Assembly: GCA_937915955.1 (NCBI GenBank)
Contig: CALGIB010000430.1
Coordinates: 1 to 5,009, forward strand
Origin: an uncultured Pseudomonadota bacterium
GTDB taxonomy: Bacteria > Myxococcota_A > UBA796 > CAJQPC01
Direction of reading: 5' to 3'
DNA length: 5,009 nt
Below, piece by piece: positions 3,730-5,009 of this stretch. Both the position numbers and the translations under genes were made by a program. The notes below the pieces were generated by a model that worked only from the letters and a program-made list of their open reading frames with translations, was not told the origin of the DNA and made no database searches. Position 1 is the stretch's first letter; every line of letters begins with the position of its first letter.

Positions 3730-5009
3730 GCCGCGCCGGACTCGACCTACGCCGACCTGGATCCGATCTTCGAGGACGCCGCGGCCGAGTTCGAGGTGCC
3801 GCGGGACCTGCTGGTCGCGACCTCCTACGCTCTGACCCGCCTCGAGCCCCGCGACGGCGAGCTCAGCAAGGAAGGCGGCGTGGGCGTCATGGATCTGCGC
3901 GTCGACGGTGGCTCGCCCTCGATCCACAAGGCCGCCGGGCTGATCGGCGTCCCCAGCGAGGAGCTCGAGCTGGACCAGGTCGAGAACATCCGCGGCGCCG
4001 CCGCCCTGCTCGACCAGATGCGCGACTCCCGCGAGCTGGCCATCTCCAGCCGCATCGAGACGCTGCAGGACTGGTACCCCGTGATCGCCCAGTTCTCGGG
4101 CGAGGACGATCCGCTCCTGGCCGAGGGCTTCGCCGCGCAGGTCTACACGCAGCTGTCCTGGGGCATCGCCGTGCAGACCAGCGCCGGGGAGACCATCACC
4201 GTGCCGGCCCAGCAGTTCTCCTGGTTCAGGGACCGCAACCTCTTCAAGAACAGCTCGCTGGTCAGCGCCTTCGTCCCGGCCAGCACCAGCAACTACACCA
4301 ACGCCAGCCGCAGCAGCGTCGACACCATCGTCATCCACACCGTCCAGGGCAGCTACTCCGGCTGCATCAGCTGGTTTCAGAACTCCGCCGCCAGCGCCAG
4401 CGCCCACTACGTCGTGCGCTCCAGCGACGGCGAGATCACCCAGATGGTCGACGAGCAGGATGTGGCCTGGCACGCCGGGCACTGGGACACGAACCAGACC
4501 AGCATCGGCATCGAGCACGAGGGCTACGTCGACCAGCCTGAGACCTGGTACACCGAGGCGATGTACAGCGGCTCGGCGGCGCTGGTGCGCGACATCGCCG
4601 ACCGCTACGGCGTCCCCCTGGACCGCTCCCACATCATCGGCCACCTCGAGGTGCCTGGCTGCAGCAGCAGCGGCGGCGGCGGCAGCAGCTGCCACACCGA
4701 TCCCGGCTCTGGCTGGGACTGGGACCACTTCATGGACCTGGTCGGCAGCGGCGGCAGCGGCGGCAGCACCACGCTGCCAAGCAGCGGCATGGCCGACGGC
4801 GAGAAGACCGGCCGCTTCGAGGCGGTGGTGGAGTCCGATCGCTACGGCCTCACCAAGACGTGCACGGGCGAGATCAAGGGCGTCAGCAGCGCGGGACATG
4901 TCTACCTGACGGGCGTCTGCCACCTCGAGCACGAGGGCCGCGAGGGCGACTTCAACGTGACCTGGTCGGGCGAGGCCTCGGGCACGGATCTGGACGGCCG
5001 AATCGTGGT
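3706..5009 (+). CDS. Lipoprotein-like N-acetylmuramoyl-L-alanine amidase (amidase_2/PGRP fold), 3' truncated
   Basis: Predicted zinc enzyme that cuts the bond between N-acetylmuramic acid and L-alanine in peptidoglycan, outside the cytoplasmic membrane. The frame is open for 434 codons to the window edge with no stop. It starts MLTLLLACAAPD, with a lipobox-like LLAC at Cys8. Residues about 15-150 resemble a lysozyme-like domain: AAAEFEVPRDLLVATSY, then SKEGGVGVMDL, then D90..NIRGAAALLD. No catalytic Glu sits in the expected place. The amidase domain (about 205-346) has IVIHT (zinc ligand His211), SAHYVV (232-237), AWHAG (254-258), SIGIEHEG (Glu270), IIGHLEVPG (His313) and HTDPG (330-334, Asp332). 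His330 stands where AmpD has its catalytic Lys. A Cys319-Cys329 Gly/Ser loop may be disulfide-closed. A Gly-Ser linker (347-354) leads to an unrecognised, probably beta-rich C-terminal domain with Cys386 and Cys405. Remodelling, recycling, defence or predatory lysis cannot be separated from sequence. Confidence 0.93.
   Translation, partial: MLTLLLACAAPDSTYADLDPIFEDAAAEFEVPRDLLVATSYALTRLEPRDGELSKEGGVGVMDLRVDGGSPSIHKAAGLIGVPSEELELDQVENIRGAAALLDQMRDSRELAISSRIETLQDWYPVIAQFSGEDDPLLAEGFAAQVYTQLSWGIAVQTSAGETITVPAQQFSWFRDRNLFKNSSLVSAFVPASTSNYTNASRSSVDTIVIHTVQGSYSGCISWFQNSAASASAHYVVRSSDGEITQMVDEQDVAWHAGHWDTNQTSIGIEHEGYVDQPETWYTEAMYSGSAALVRDIADRYGVPLDRSHIIGHLEVPGCSSSGGGGSSCHTDPGSGWDWDHFMDLVGSGGSGGSTTLPSSGMADGEKTGRFEAVVESDRYGLTKTCTGEIKGVSSAGHVYLTGVCHLEHEGREGDFNVTWSGEASGTDLDGRIV
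4660..4692 (+). repeat. Low-complexity Cys-flanked Ser/Gly loop inside the amidase
   Basis: A run of AGC and GGC codons encodes CSSSGGGGSSC (residues 319-329) between the zinc-binding motifs GHLEVPG and HTDPG. The two cysteines could form a disulfide closing the loop. The run of near-identical codons could change length by replication slippage. Confidence 0.75.
4744..4767 (+). repeat. GGC/AGC codon repeat encoding a Gly-Ser linker
   Basis: Eight codons built only of GGC and AGC encode GSGGSGGS (residues 347-354). They sit just after the end of the amidase domain (WDWDHFMDLV) and before the C-terminal domain, so they act as a flexible interdomain linker. The reverse strand of this and the preceding loop gives Ala- and Pro-rich shadow reading frames that are not genes. 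Confidence 0.8.

Noticed and set aside
3606..4541. Plus-strand frame starting with a hydrophobic stretch (VSVAVAVLIRSACKAL), considered as a missing signal peptide for the amidase by frameshift
   Set aside because: It is out of frame with the amidase, turns into an Arg/Pro-rich shadow sequence, and the amidase has its own well-placed Shine-Dalgarno and ATG. No frameshift signal is visible.
2962..4932. Minus-strand open frame (656 codons) opposite the end of fan1 and the amidase
   Set aside because: Long antisense frames are common at this GC content. The Ala runs come from the reverse of the GGC/AGC repeats, and both plus-strand genes have clear catalytic motifs.
1..5009. Search for a defence cassette, CRISPR array, mobile element, tRNA or riboswitch
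   Set aside because: No transposase, integrase, terminal repeats, spaced direct repeats or structured RNA signature was found. The VRR-NUC gene has full FAN1 architecture, so it is not a phage-type stand-alone nuclease of a defence island.

Overview
This 5,009-base window is very GC-rich (by eye about 70%, with third codon positions almost always G or C) and densely coding. It comes from a bacterial chromosome. The likely lipoprotein amidase, the bacterial FAN1 nuclease and the base composition would suit a myxobacterium-like (Myxococcota/deltaproteobacterial) genome, but no rRNA or other strict marker is present, so that placement is an inference.

Layout from left to right. (1) Positions 1-417, plus strand: the 3' end of a gene that enters from outside the window; its product is not firmly recognised. 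(2) Positions 402-1850, minus strand: a complete pyruvate kinase (pyk), convergent with gene 1. The two genes overlap by 16 bases, and that overlap is a perfect 6-bp inverted repeat holding both stop codons. (3) Positions 1851-1917: a short divergent spacer that must hold both promoters. (4) Positions 1918-3612, plus strand: a complete FAN1-type structure-specific nuclease with the FAN1 N-terminal region, SAP-like segment, TPR-like helices and VRR-NUC catalytic domain. (5) Positions 3613-3705: a 93-base gap ending in a strong Shine-Dalgarno sequence. (6) Position 3706 to the right edge, plus strand: a 3'-truncated zinc N-acetylmuramoyl-L-alanine amidase. It has an extremely short lipoprotein-like N-terminus, an N-terminal domain resembling a degenerate lysozyme-like fold, the amidase_2/PGRP domain, a Gly-Ser linker and an unrecognised C-terminal domain. 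No stop codon is reached inside the window.

The genes look like neighbours rather than one pathway: central carbon metabolism (pyk), DNA repair (fan1) and envelope peptidoglycan hydrolysis (amidase). I see no mobile element, CRISPR array, tRNA, rRNA or defence cassette, and no convincing sign of a new multi-gene system. The points most worth a second look are inside proteins: the amidase's 7-residue lipoprotein leader and degenerate N-terminal domain, the bacterial FAN1 with an enlarged active-site loop and no visible ribosome binding site, the predicted K+-independent pyruvate kinase, and the palindromic gene overlap.
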